From: Galerina marginata | Taxonomy: Eukaryota; Basidiomycota; Agaricomycetes; Agaricales; Galerinaceae | Direction: 5' to 3' | Length of the DNA stretch: 64,000 bases | Assembly (NCBI GenBank): GCA_023014335.1 | Contig: JAECYW010000001.1 | Location: 372,001-436,000, forward strand | Part shown: in pieces, positions 1 through 11,400 of the stretch | Layout: every line of letters begins with the position of its first letter | Position numbering within the stretch: position 1 is the first letter of the stretch | The notes under the pieces: model-generated | Told to the model about the DNA's origin: nothing | What the model saw: the letters and a program-made list of their open reading frames with translations, nothing else | Database searches by the model: none | Translations under genes and position numbers: made by a program

Positions 1-8
1 GACTTGTA
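1..8 (+). repeat. Possible 3' stub of an ACTTG-family element
   Basis: The first bases read gacttgta and are followed directly by in-frame copia integrase codons. Every complete member of the repeat family found elsewhere in the window ends CTTGTA followed by A, and the same holds here. This suggests the copia fragment that follows is bounded on its left by an element whose body lies outside the window. Eight bases are weak evidence, so this is an inference. Confidence 0.35.
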
Positions 9-1105
9 ATCAAGGCTCTGCAGGATGATAAAGCTGGAGAGTACATGTCTGCTGCCTTTATTAAATTCACTGAACAATGTGGCATTGTGCGTCGTCATAC
101 TACACGCAACCGCCCTCAGATGAATGGAGTTGCAGAATGTGCCAACCGCACCATGGCAGATGATATCACTGCTATGCTCACTGAAAGTCGCATGCCAGCC
201 TCATTTTGGGGTAAATGTCTTGAAGCATATGTGCATGTCAAAAACAGGATTCCTACTGCTCTATTGCCAGATAAAACACCTTATGATGCATGGTTCAAGA
301 AGAAACCTGATGTGAGCCATTTGCGGGTTTGGGGGTGCACTGCTTATGTGTACATACAGAGGGATAAGCGAAAATCACTTCAGTCACATATGGAGAAATA
401 TGTATTTGTTGGTTACCCTTCTGGGTATAAAGGTTGGGAATTCTACAATCCTACCACTAAAAAGTATATCATATCTGAACGTGCTAAATTTGATGAACAC
501 CATTTTCCTGGCTTGTCCAAAACTGGACCAATGCCACAAATTGACCTTCAGCCTCCACATTTTTATTCTTCAGATGATGATTCTGTTGCACCTTTGCCCA
601 ATTTTGGGGGGGATGAAAATCCAACTACACCTCAAATTCACCCTCCTGCACCACCTGCACCACCAATTCCTGATCCTGATCCTGTTGCACCACTTGCACC
701 TGCACCACCTGCACCACCTGCACAACCACCAGTTGCCGGTCCTTCTTGTTGTAATCGCAAGAAAGATCCACCACCTGCACCAACTCGTCGTTCAGACTGT
801 GTCTCTGTCCCTCCTAAGCCATATTGGCTAAACCCAACACCTCAGCAACCTCCACAACCTCCACAACCTGCTGTTGTTGAGGAAGTAGAGGAAGAAGAGG
901 ATGAGGTAGAGGCTGATGAACTCATCATTGTTGATGATGATAATGGACTGGAATATGCTCACTTAGCATCTGGTGCTGAGCCACACACATACAAACAGGC
1001 AATGAAAGGTGATGATGCACAATATTGGCAAGAGGCTACTGTCACAGAGTACAACACTCTAATGCAGAACAAAACCTGGGAAATAATTGAACTCCCACCT
1101 GGTCA
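9..1105 (+). pseudogene. Ty1/copia polyprotein fragment (integrase to start of RT)
   Basis: This is an open fragment of a copia Pol polyprotein. It enters at the second half of the integrase core: DDKAGEY near position 24, then NRPQMNGVAE, where the E is the likely third catalytic residue. Next come the conserved LRVWGC and VFVGYPSGYKGWEFYNP segments. A linker rich in proline and alanine (about residues 190-270) and an acidic stretch follow, then the opening of the RT region (TWEIIELPPGQ). The frame is open but both ends are missing. The right end is cut where an ACTTG element begins at 1106, and the sequence beyond that element is not copia. It is related to, but clearly different from, the copia element at 15.5-26.8 kb, so it is a separate family or lineage. 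It cannot be autonomous. Confidence 0.9.
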
Positions 1106-1506
1106 ACTTGGTCAGAGGCCATTGCTGCGCATGGCAAAAACAAGTTCTTACTTTGGGGTGAGGCAGTGCCTGAAGACTTACACTGTTATTAAATAAATAT
1201 ATATTAAATACATAAATAATATGTAGTCTGCTCAAATCTGAACCGATTGGGATGTTCTTATACTCAAAAAAAGCAGAAAAATGAGACAGTTCTAATGAAC
1301 CTAAAATCAACTGGTCACATGACCAGGAAGGCCCTGATTTTTACGATTTTTTTGATACCAAGATCGTCAAAATTGGCCTAGTAATGGCTGAGATACAGAA
1401 ACCATGCAGGGTCACTGTATGAGTGGGAGAATTTTGAATGATTGTGTTAGGAACCATTTCTGCCTGCTATGCAGGCTGGAAAACAAGTTCTATGCAAGAA
1501 CTTGTA
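1106..1506 (+). mobile_element. ACTTG-family element, subfamily 1, copy A
   Basis: It starts ACTTGGTCAGAGGCC and ends GAACTTGTA followed by A. Near the 5' end is CAAGTTCTTAC. The 3' end is a hairpin with arms CAAGTTC and GAACTTG. Inside are the palindromic TGGTCACATGACCA and the family core, ATCTCAGCCATTACT in the opposite orientation. It has no coding capacity. At 401 bp it is slightly longer than other members, and its loop sequence differs. The left flank is copia RT; the right flank is unrelated AT-rich DNA, so it sits at a chimeric junction rather than in a simple insertion. Confidence 0.8.
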
Positions 1507-2115
1507 AATTGTTGCTGGATCAATTCTGACAAAAATAATATCAAAAAAATTGTAAAATTCAGGCCTTTTAAATGTACTATTATTTATAAAACCAGCTTTG
1601 AAAAGGTTTCAAGAACTACCCTATTAAACATGATCTTGTGCTAACAGAAATAATATCCAAATAGGAATTCATATAAGCAGTTCTGTCTTTGGCTACATTC
1701 AATACAATTATTCATAAGTATGAAGGATCCTGAAAATCAACTACAACCAGTATATAATACACTAGGGTTATCTTTTTATCTTGTCTTATCTTATCTTATT
1801 GGATTAGATAAATCTGTGTGACTTGTAACATATGTCACATAGTTATAAACTGCCAGCTTATCACTTTTTTCTTTCTTCTTTACCAGCATGTCAGTCCACC
1901 CGGATAGGTCGATAGTGTACCCCTTGCTGAAAGGATACCATGACATGCTGGTCAAATCTTACTAATTGTTGTCTCTTTCTTTTTAGATTCATTATAAGTT
2001 TGTATAAAGCAGAAAGGTGCTTTGCTAGCACTTTTCCCTCTTTTTTTCTGTGCTTTTTATGTAGTTTAAAACTTAATAGACGTAATACTAACTAGCTAAA
2101 TATGAGTCTTTAAAA
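1507..2115. other. Non-coding relic related to the interior of subfamily 2 elements
   Basis: No gene is visible. From about 1845 to 2050 the sequence is a diverged copy of DNA inside the 2.64-kb elements (compare 57450-57650). It shares a stem-loop, a TACTAA-like motif followed by a pyrimidine tract, and a GTGCTTTGCT motif. The first part (about 1515-1570) matches the recurrent AT-rich module described in the findings. The gypsy element is inserted at its right end. Confidence 0.5.
1882..1952 (+). other. Conserved stem-loop, diverged copy
   Basis: The arms ACCAGCATGTCA and TGACATGCTGGT pair perfectly around a ~47-base interior containing CCCGGATAGG and GATAGTGTACC. The same structure occurs at 27492-27562 (minus) and 57487-57557 with arms ACCAGCATGCCA and TGGTATGCTGGT. 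Differences between copies keep the pairing: C-G becomes T-A, and a G-T wobble becomes G-C. That suggests selection on structure in a transcript or single-stranded DNA. Its function is unknown. Confidence 0.5.
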
Positions 2116-2120
2116 TGTAC

Positions 2121-2583
2121 TGTGAGGGCCGGACTCGAGGGCACCGTCAACTCAAAGGGGGAACTCGAGGAATGAGCCGCGAACTGAGGTGTGAGACCCA
2201 GGAGAGTGAAGTAACACTGAATAGCTCTTCGGTCGGGGAGGGAATCAAACCTTGTGCGCCAAGATTGATTACCGCCGGTTCAAATCTCGGTGAGCCCAAG
2301 ACAGAATACCGTAAAGCTACTCTTAGTACGAGAACTCAATAAATCTTACTGAAGATTCGTTGAGGGGTAAAAAGATGATATTGCCTCGAGGCGCATAGAA
2401 TATTTATACATGGCAGGTAAGATGACTAAGCTATCTAATCTTATCAATATTCCTATGAGTCGAGATAGATGATAGTCGTCGAGAAAGGAAAAGATCGAAG
2501 TAGTAAAAGATGTGGGGAGTTGACGAGCTACGAATACGTACTATACCTAAGAGCTAGCGCAGTCGGTACCCGCGGCTGTTACA
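2121..2583 (-). repeat. Gypsy 3' LTR
   Basis: This 463-bp terminal repeat begins TGTGAGGGCC and ends CTGTTACA on the plus strand, with the usual TG and CA ends. It matches 13247-13716 almost base for base. It contains GAGCCGCGAACTGAGG and TGCCTCGAGGCGCATAG, which allow a decayed relative to be recognised at 19261-19567. Compared with the right LTR it lacks one 7-base ggttcaa unit. Confidence 0.97.
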
Positions 2584-2602
2584 TAGCCCCCCCACTTTCG
2601 AG
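2584..2602 (-). other. Polypurine tract next to the 3' LTR
   Basis: Read on the minus strand, the bases just before the 3' LTR are GAAAGTGGGGGGGGCTA. A purine run at this place is the standard primer site for plus-strand DNA synthesis in LTR retrotransposons. The position fits the minus-strand orientation of the ORFs. Confidence 0.75.
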
Positions 2603-2609
2603 ACAATTG

Positions 2610-5186
2610 TTACAAAAGAGAATATTCGGGCAAAGTGATGTTGGCGAGTGGCGTTCGGTCCCAAGAATGAAGTAAGCCTACCGAGCGAATACCGTGTCGT
2701 GCGTTGATAAAGTCGTCGTCGGTTGCAATGTATCGCGGGGCTTTATGGCCCCGGTTGTAGCTGCGCAGGAAGTCCATCCATCTCGCACGCGATCGAGGGA
2801 AAGCCGTGGGCGGGTTGCTAGTGATTTGGTTGGTGATATGTACGAAGATTTGTTCCATGCCGACGGTCCATTCTCCTCGCCAATGATCGCAGAACTCCTC
2901 GAGGATATGGACTGGAGGGTAGAGCCATCGTTTGGGCATGGCGCCGTCGCCGGGTATGTATCCGAAAACGAAGTCGATTTCTTGGTTGGATACGCGATCC
3001 CATTGAATGTCGAGCGGAAGTAGTTCTTCGGAGTCGGACTGTCCGCTGAGGTGACGAGTAACTTGGACGGACGGGCCTTGCATAAAGTGATCGATTATGA
3101 CATCGCCTGCCCAGCGGTGAACTATCCAGCTGTAAGGACCTCCCATGCCTACGAGTGTCAGCGCGTGTGGTCTCTTGGTTATGTCTGTCATTTTCGCTAC
3201 GTAGGTGTCGACGAATGAGCCGGTTGGCGACTCGACGAAGGGTGCTTCTGTGAATCCTGGTTTGTAGAAGGTCTTGAGGTTGCGCTGGTCGACGAGAGGG
3301 AGCTGGGCGGCAGCTGATTTCGCGAATTCCTTGACGTTGGCAATTGGGATGCCGATATGGAAACTGAGTCTCCTCTCGAGCGCCATCGTCAAGACTCTGA
3401 AGATCCTTCGTTCATTAGGGAGGCAATTGGTGATATAACGAATGCGGATTTCCGATTGGATGTTCGGAATGACTAGAACTCCGTATTTGAGTAGGAGGGG
3501 ATTCCATTCGGGTATCAAAATGCGGAATGTGACGGGGTCCGCCATCAGCTTCTTAGCTCGCCGTTCGAATGCGTGTTGGAAGAGGGCTAACGGACGTTCG
3601 TGGGGAGATACATCACTGCGGAGGGCTCGTTGAGGGGACGCCGATCTTTGTCTACGCTCGTCGCTCCGGTTAGATCTTGATGCTCGAGGATAACGGTTAC
3701 GATCTTCTTCGCGTTCGGCCGCTCTGCTCTCTTGTACCCAGGTGGTAACGCTGTGAAGGCGCATGTCTGAGGATTCGCCAGGGTTGCTGAGTCGTTCAAT
3801 CAGAGGTCGAGGTTGGGAGGATGGGGACTGGTCTGCGTCATCTCTCTGACTAGGTGCGGTTATCTCGTCTGGTTCGTAGTGACTCGGTATGGAAATAGCG
3901 ATCCAGTTCTCTGGCCGTTGACCTGGTGCCGATTGGTTCGTGAGCGGTATCAAGGCTCCTGTGCGCGGATGGAACTTCCTCGACTTGTAGGGGGCGTAGC
4001 TGAATCGGAACAATTCTCGAATCGCAGTCAGGTCGAATTCAGGACGAAATCTGACCTCCATTGGCGGACTTTCCTTCACCTTCCATCTCCAGAATACGAC
4101 AAGCGGTTTAGCGGTTCCCAAGTCGGATAGGACAACGAAATGGTAAAGACGTGCGTACAGCTGGTGTTCCACTGTCGGCGGAAGCATTCGGCGGCCCCAT
4201 TTCTTGAAGTCGATAATCGCGAAAAGGCTGTTTTCGTCGTATGTTACTGAGGTGTCCTTTGTATCAAACTCCTTAGATTGGAAATAGTCGTCGTAAAGCC
4301 AGGTCTGCTGCGCTTTCAACTTGAGGGCGTCCGAGTATTCCAGGTCATGGGTAACGACTTCGTTATCTCTGGGGATGCATTCCAAAGCCATAAGTTTTGG
4401 GTGTAATCGAGACAGTTGGGGATTCGCTTCCTCTTCAGCTCCCCAGGGAAAGTATATCGCAACCTCCCGCTTCACGAATAGTCCTACGTCTATGTAGACC
4501 CAGTCTTGTTCCAGGTCAATTAGACATCCTCGCACCCCGTAGCAGGTTTCAGTAATGGCTACCGCTTTCTGAACGTCTTCGGGGAGGAAGCCGTGGGGGT
4601 CTGGAACGACCGCATGGTACCAGCGAATCCAACCGACGCGGTCCAAAATGGCTCGTTTAGCGTTCGCTGCTTCTCGTTGAAAACTCTCAGAGGTGGTGTA
4701 CGTTCGTGAAAGTCGTGCGATCTCATAAGCGGGAGGAGTGACGAGTACGCTTCCTAGTGGCTTGGCGTCTACCATTCGTTCTATTGCCCATTCTAGACGC
4801 TCATAATCGGCAATCATAACCGCTTTCTGATCCGCGAAAAATGCATAAACGCCCGGGAGTTGTTCGTCGTATTGGGTCGGCTCGTCCAGGTCCGCGAACC
4901 ATAGCGTAGGATTGTCGATCCATCCTTCGGGAATCCAAGTTCGCCACCAGGTAGAAGGAGAAAACCAGTCCAGGTCTTGAGCCCATTCCATAGCTTTGTA
5001 GCGTCCAGAGCCCGTAACTTCCTCGTGATCAAAGTCCCTATTCTCGAAGTCTTTGTAAATGATGACATCAGGGGGAATTGCATCGACGTCCTTGTGTATA
5101 CCTATCCACCCGAGCCAGTCGATCTGTCGCGAAAACACATTGGGAACTTCATCGAGAATATTGGTAAATAATTTTGCAAACTTCAT
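2610..5186 (-). CDS. Accessory ORF of the gypsy element, 858-aa protein of unknown function
   Basis: A long intact ORF lies inside the LTRs, on the same strand as the polyprotein and 282 bp downstream of its stop. It ends about 26 bases before the 3' LTR. It has no retroviral enzyme motif, signal peptide or clear membrane segment. The N-terminal half (about residues 1-400) is rich in tryptophan, with RVGWIRWYHAVV near 180 and GCLIDLEQDW followed by VAIYFPWG near 220-250. A charged, Ser/Arg/Pro-rich middle (about 430-540) looks disordered. The C-terminal part has LVGMGGPYSWIVHRWAGD and FMQGPSVQVTRHL. From memory, this arrangement resembles a large family of hypothetical Agaricomycete proteins; no search was run. 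An extra 3' ORF in this place can be an envelope-like gene or a captured host gene. Nothing here supports envelope. The ATG at 5186 is the first in the frame. Confidence 0.85.
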   Translation of the reverse strand: MKFAKLFTNILDEVPNVFSRQIDWLGWIGIHKDVDAIPPDVIIYKDFENRDFDHEEVTGSGRYKAMEWAQDLDWFSPSTWWRTWIPEGWIDNPTLWFADLDEPTQYDEQLPGVYAFFADQKAVMIADYERLEWAIERMVDAKPLGSVLVTPPAYEIARLSRTYTTSESFQREAANAKRAILDRVGWIRWYHAVVPDPHGFLPEDVQKAVAITETCYGVRGCLIDLEQDWVYIDVGLFVKREVAIYFPWGAEEEANPQLSRLHPKLMALECIPRDNEVVTHDLEYSDALKLKAQQTWLYDDYFQSKEFDTKDTSVTYDENSLFAIIDFKKWGRRMLPPTVEHQLYARLYHFVVLSDLGTAKPLVVFWRWKVKESPPMEVRFRPEFDLTAIRELFRFSYAPYKSRKFHPRTGALIPLTNQSAPGQRPENWIAISIPSHYEPDEITAPSQRDDADQSPSSQPRPLIERLSNPGESSDMRLHSVTTWVQESRAAEREEDRNRYPRASRSNRSDERRQRSASPQRALRSDVSPHERPLALFQHAFERRAKKLMADPVTFRILIPEWNPLLLKYGVLVIPNIQSEIRIRYITNCLPNERRIFRVLTMALERRLSFHIGIPIANVKEFAKSAAAQLPLVDQRNLKTFYKPGFTEAPFVESPTGSFVDTYVAKMTDITKRPHALTLVGMGGPYSWIVHRWAGDVIIDHFMQGPSVQVTRHLSGQSDSEELLPLDIQWDRVSNQEIDFVFGYIPGDGAMPKRWLYPPVHILEEFCDHWRGEWTVGMEQIFVHITNQITSNPPTAFPRSRARWMDFLRSYNRGHKAPRYIATDDDFINARHGIRSVGLLHSWDRTPLANITLPEYSLL

Positions 5187-5468
5187 CGTGCGACTGCGAG
5201 TGTGCCTACACAGCCGTGATGCTCGAGGGTCTCAACGGCCAGGTGCGCCCTGGGAGTGATCGCTCGGTAGGGAAGGGTAGGAAAATAAGGAAATGGTACG
5301 CTTTGTCTTCCCATTATAAGGTATGCGCCTCGTGTCTTAAAACTCGTGTTTGCGAAAGGCGATACTTCTCCGATAATTTAGCGGGTTGGATTCTTAGTTT
5401 CGGTTCGTTTTCTCTTTTTTCGTATGTGTCTGTTCTCATAGATATTCTGTTTTCCAGCACGTTGTACG

Positions 5469-8400
5469 CTATAGATTATTGTCTTTCCTGTATGCTTTCA
5501 GGACGTCAGGGGCGTTCTTCAAATCCTGTGTCGTGCCCCAAGTGTCAAATTGTGGACCATATCCTTCCCAACGAATCAAGAAACGTAATTCCTTTCTTTT
5601 CCCGACGCGTTTATGGGCTAAAATTCTCTCGACGTCGTATTCTTCCGTAGGTTCCTTCCTAATTGAGGAGGTGGGGAACTTAGTTCTCTCGGGGTTATCG
5701 ACGTCTTCCTCATATTTCCTTAGGTGTTCGACGTTTAAAACCGGTGACCCAGGGTAGTTATCCGGCAGCCGCAATCTCATCACATTAGGATTGATCACTG
5801 ATAAAATTTCGAAAGGTCCTATCCAACGCGCGGTTAACTTCGCGCCCTCGCCCTTCGACTCGATCCATTCTAACGAGTGCGGATTAACGAGCACTTTATC
5901 TCCTTCCTTGAACGCAGGAGCGGGCTTTCGCCTCTCATTGAATCTCTTGACTTGATCGTTCTGCGCCTTCGCGATCGCACGCCTCGCGCTTTCTCGGTGC
6001 ATTTGTAATCTTTCCAGAAATTCTATTGATCCTCTTTCCACAGCCGCGTCTTCTCCATCGGTGACTTTTGGAGCTATCAAATTGAGAGTGGAACGGGGTT
6101 GATGCCCTAGGAGTAGTTTGAAAGGAGTCGTGCTGATTGAAGAGTGGAATGAAGAATTATAAGCGAATTCTAGGAGAGCTATCCATTCAGCCCAGTCTGC
6201 TTTGTCGTCGGAGACGTAAGCTCGGAGCATTATTTCTAGGTATTTGTTTACTATCTCCGTTTGACCATCGTGCTGAGGGTGATGTGATGAGGAGGTCAGC
6301 ATTTCCGATTTTAAAATCTGCGCGATCTCTTTCCAGAATTTCGACATCCATCGTGGGTCGCGGTCGGATATTATACTCTCGGGTACGCCATATTTGCATA
6401 TAATTCTCATGCAGAATAAAAGACCGAATTCCTCAGCTGATAATCCCGTTGTAGTTGGAATGAAATTGGCGTGCTTTGTCAATCGGTCGATTACTACCAA
6501 GATGGCATTAAATCCAAGGGACATTGGTAGGTTCACAATGAAGTCCATTGAGACTGATGCGTACGGGGTTGAAGGTATAGGGTTTGGAATCAACAAACTG
6601 AACCTGGTGAAATTCCTCGGTTTGATTTTCTGACAGATGTCGCAGGTGCTGCAGAATCGTAGTATATCTGCCTTCATGCGGCTCCAGTAGAACTTCGACG
6701 CCAGTTTCTGCCATATTTTCTCTGGACCGGCGTGCCCCGATTCAAAAGCGTTTTCGTGCGCGATGGTGAGTAGCTTGGTTCTAAAATATTCTGGGACGCA
6801 TAATCTAGCCTGATAATCTGCATCCTTGAAATATAGTAGTCCGTCTTCGTCTTTAAAGAAACGGTATCCCGTCGTAGCTCCGTTTCTGGAGCTTCTCTCG
6901 TCTTCCCAAGCTGCTTTGAATGAGTTGCTGGTCTTATATGATTCTATCCACTTCTCTTTTAACTCGGGGTTCATCTCTGCATGGAGGGCTGAGTATTCTC
7001 CTCCGGATTTCTTCCTGCTTGCAGAGTAATAGGATTGAGATTCGGGAAGGTCATTGGGCGTCTCTTCTTCCGACGAGTCTTTGTCGCTATCGTACTCCCC
7101 CCCCAGCGTCCATGCGCGTTCCTGCCTATCTGTCAAGCAGTCTGCTATGGTGAAACACGTATAAGAAAATCGTTCTGCGGGCTGTTGCTGTTGGAAGGGT
7201 TGGTCTATCGACGTTGATATTGAGATTGATGTTAGATCCTGGTCTAAAGGAGAAGTGTGTTTTGGAGGTTCTCGGGGTAATCGCGACAATGGGTCGACAT
7301 TGCTGTGTACTCTTCCGGGTCTATGTACGATTTCAAGTCCTGGTGCGAAAGCCGAAAATACTGCTCCCCAGGCTGCTAATCGCCGGTTGGCGTTTTCGTA
7401 TGTTTTGGCCCACTGGAGGGATGCGTGGTCGGTCACCAATAATATTTTTTCGCCTTCGATAAATGGCTGAAATTTTACTAGTCCTTCCTTGGCTGCTAAA
7501 GCCTCCCTCTCCGTTGCGGAATAGTTACGTTCTGCAGATTTAAAAAGCCTCGACCAGTAGGCTATTACTCTTTCGACGTAGATCACTGTGTCGTCAAAAT
7601 TTTCAGCCCATCGTGTCTCATGCTTGTCATCTTGCGTCTTCGCCGAGAGATTAGTTGGGAATTTAGGAACTGGGTCGCCCTTCAAAAAGGCTTTCTCGGC
7701 TATGTTGTAAGCTTTGGTACCTTTTAGGTCCTTAATGGTCATAGGTTGTACTTGTTGTAAGGCACATCCCAGGGCGTCGTCTGACGCGTCTGTATATAAA
7801 CGATAGGGTGCGCCTTCTATTGGATGACCTAGAAGGGGTGCTTGTTGTAGCGCCTGTTTGATGGCTTCGAACGATTGTTGGTGGGCGCTTGTCCATCCCC
7901 ATTTTGTATCCTTCCTTAGAAGTCCAAACAGTGGTCCGCAAATATCCGCGTAGTATGGTATGAAACTCTGAAAGTAGACAGCCATACCCAAAAATGTCTG
8001 TAGTTGTGATAGTTTTTTTGGTGGTTGGAGGTCTACTATGGCGTTAACTTTCTCTCTGTGTGTACTGAGTCCCAAGCGTGATACTTTGTGGCCGAGAAGT
8101 AGAATTGAGCCATAAAAAAGATGACATTTGACTGGTGATAAGGTTATGCCGGCTTTTTCTATCGCACCCAAAACTTTGTCCAGATGGTCGATGTGTTCTT
8201 CGTAGGATTTTGAATAAATGACTATGTCGTCTATATATACTAGGCAAAAAATCCACAGGTATGGCGACAAAATTCCTTGCATTATTCGTTGGAATATGGA
8301 AGGGCCGTTGCGTAAGCCGAAGGGCATCCTTTTGAATTGAAATAATCCTCTGTGCGTGCGGAAAGCGGTTTTTTCAACTGCTTCTTGAGCCATTTCGAGC

Positions 8401-11400
8401 TGCGTAAAACCTGCTAGAGCATCTAGGGAAGAAAGTACTTGGGCGCCTGATAATGATGCTAAGATTTCTGATTGACGCGGAAGCGGAAATTCATCAGGGA
8501 TTGTCACTGCGTTTAGTTTCCGGTAGTCAATACAGAATCTTGGTTTCCCATTGCGATACGCGATCACGACTGGAGCTCCCCAGGGACTCGCTGAAGGTTC
8601 GATCACGTCGAGTTCAAACCATTTTCCTAGTTGCTCTTCGATTATTCGTCGTTTTTCTGGAGAGGTTCCGTACATCGGCATGGAGATCGGAGTTTGATCT
8701 TCCTTGGTTCGTATAGTGACTTTACTCGGGAAATGCCCTAAGCGCCCGTCGAACGCGAAGGCTTTTTCGTGGGATCGTAACATTTCCCAGGCCTTGTCGT
8801 GGAGGTGTTCCGGTAGATCACCTACATCCAATAGTTCTTCCATCCTCTGGGATGGGTATACTGTCGGATCTGGCATTTCCGCGGTCTTCGGACCATAGTT
8901 CTCTTCTTCTTCGGTTTCGTCCGTTGTCTGGTGCTCCGGGGAAGTCTGTTCTGGTACTGAAGTCGCTGTCTGGAGCTCTATTATGACTTTGCATGCTTCA
9001 GCCTTTTCCTTCATATGCCTGAATTCTGGTGATGACGTCGGTCTCTGAAAGTACTCCGAAGCTCGAAATTTTGAGGCGATAATCTCTCCCTTACGGATTT
9101 TCTTGGGTCTGGATGACGGGTTAGCAATTGGGATTTGCGCGTGTCTTCCCGTTATCAGGACGTTCGGGATTACGAAGGCATTATCGGAGGCATCGGAGAG
9201 GAGCCCTCGTTCGACTATCCATTCTTCGTCTAAGTCGGGGAAAATGCCTTCAACTTTAATCTGTCGACAACTTTCACGCCCTATTTTACAGTCCTCTGCA
9301 GCTCTGAGCACTGTCGCTTCCTTTTTGGCTTTCATAGACTGTCGACGACGAGCATTTTTCCTTATCTTATGAGCTCGGTCTCTGGACAACTTACTGGAGA
9401 GGAATGCCGAAGGTTTTTTGGAGTTGTAATCTGACTTAGTTTCCTCTATTGGGGTGGCTTCCACAGTGCACGGGGATCCTCTGAAGTGGATTCTAGCTCC
9501 TTGTGATATGGAACGGTTTACGGATATTTCGTACATCTGTTGGTAGTCCTCTCCTAGTAGGATTGGAACTGTCATCCCAGGAACGACGTAAGCTTCCGCT
9601 TCCGTTTCTATGATAGTTCCGTTCTCAGCTGTCATCAGAATCGGTATCTTGACAAATCCTCTCAATTCGCAATTCTTGTCTGTAAGTTGCCATAACTTCA
9701 TCCTCATTCCTTGTAAAACGGGAGGTTTATCTTTCAGGGACAACAGAAATTCTTCCGATATTAAGGAAACATCTGCACAGGAGTCTAATCGAAGGTTGAT
9801 TAGTTCGTTTCGTAGCGATCCCACTCTTCCCCGAACTGACATCACCGATATCCCTATAGAAGCAGTTCCGGGCGCCATGGGTCTAGCCTTAGGGAGACGG
9901 ATTCTGCTAGCTTTCGGAGGGGCTATCGGGTCTTCCTTGGTTTCTGAAGACGTATCTAAGCTCCCCATTGGTGGCGGTTCCGCAGTTTTCGAAGGATCCA
10001 TTTCTTCTAGCAGGACGTTCGGATTTGCTTTGGGTTTCGATCTGGCTTTCAACTCCTCTTCGTCCTCTACTTCTTCTACTTGGACTTTGGGGGACTTTGA
10101 TACTCGATCCTCGGACTTACGCTCAAGTTTTGAAGCGCTTAATGCAGCTTTAAGCGCTATTTGAGCTGCCTCATGAAAACCCTGAGGAATTGGATGGTCA
10201 TCTTGGTCTTCTAACAGCTTCAACTCTTGCGATATACGGTGGTCGAGTAGAGCGGAATAGGCGCTGCTGTATAAACTTTTGGTTTCGTCGTCTTCGGGAG
10301 AACTCGATAAAGAAATATTGGCTGTTCGTCTAATTGTCTGCATATTAGAATCGTAGTCGGGGCATTCTTTATCCCAATGGTTATCACTGCCGCAAGATTT
10401 GCAAGGTGAAGGAGGGAGTCTCCCCATCTTCGTCGTTACGTGATCGTTTTTGGGGTAGGGATAGCCATTTTTAGGAGGAGGACGTTGTCGTTTTTGCAAA
10501 GTCTGAAATACGAATTTTACGGCTTGGTCTTGGTCTGCATTTGGCTCAGCTATGTGACCGACTAAGGCTTGACTTGGATCGTGTTCTTGCACTAACGATG
10601 AGTTAGCTCGACGTTTCACTGGCGTAAGATTATCTCGAATTGGCTGCCGTTGGGATTGATGTTCCCCCCCAGTCTGAGAGGGATATATCCCTAATCGTCT
10701 CAGATTGTATGACAAGTTATCCAAAGTCACCAGATGAGAAGTATCGAGACGGGAAGCGTGTATTAAGGATTTCTCATGTTCCGTGATTTTGGCGTATAGC
10801 TGGCTTGTTGAGGAAACGCTGTCGAGATTGATGATGGGACCCCATGGAATTGGAGCACGCTTCATGATTAGGAATACTTCCGTTGAGCTACCGACTTCAA
10901 CGTTGACTAGCATTCTTGTGTACATGATTCTTCTCATAACGAATTTCGTAGGTGTTTCGTTCTCATGTCCTATTTGGCGGAATGTCTGAGATTCATAGTG
11001 ACTATTCATTCGCAGCTGCCAAGTCCGTCCGAGAAATCCTTCTTTGATGCCTCTTAAGAAGGTAAGATAATTCGTCTTCATGTATGATTGTTCGTCGGGC
11101 GATAACATAGAAAACCATAGTTGTACGGTAGATCCCTTCTTCAGATTTTTCCAGAGCCAGAGACCCATAGCTGATGGAATGTGTCCACCTAGCTGCGCGT
11201 TCTGTTGAACTTCCCAGAAATATTCGACGGCGGTGTCGTGATTTCCGTCCCACGACGGTAGTTGTTCCTGCTTCAATTCGGCCTTAATTGTCGGTACGAA
11301 AGGATTGTTGTATGTTGGTCCCGGTTTCGCGCTATCGTCTGGTAGTGCCAAATTAGGACTCCTTGGAGGAGAACCTCGTGGAGACCATCCTCCGCCGCCG

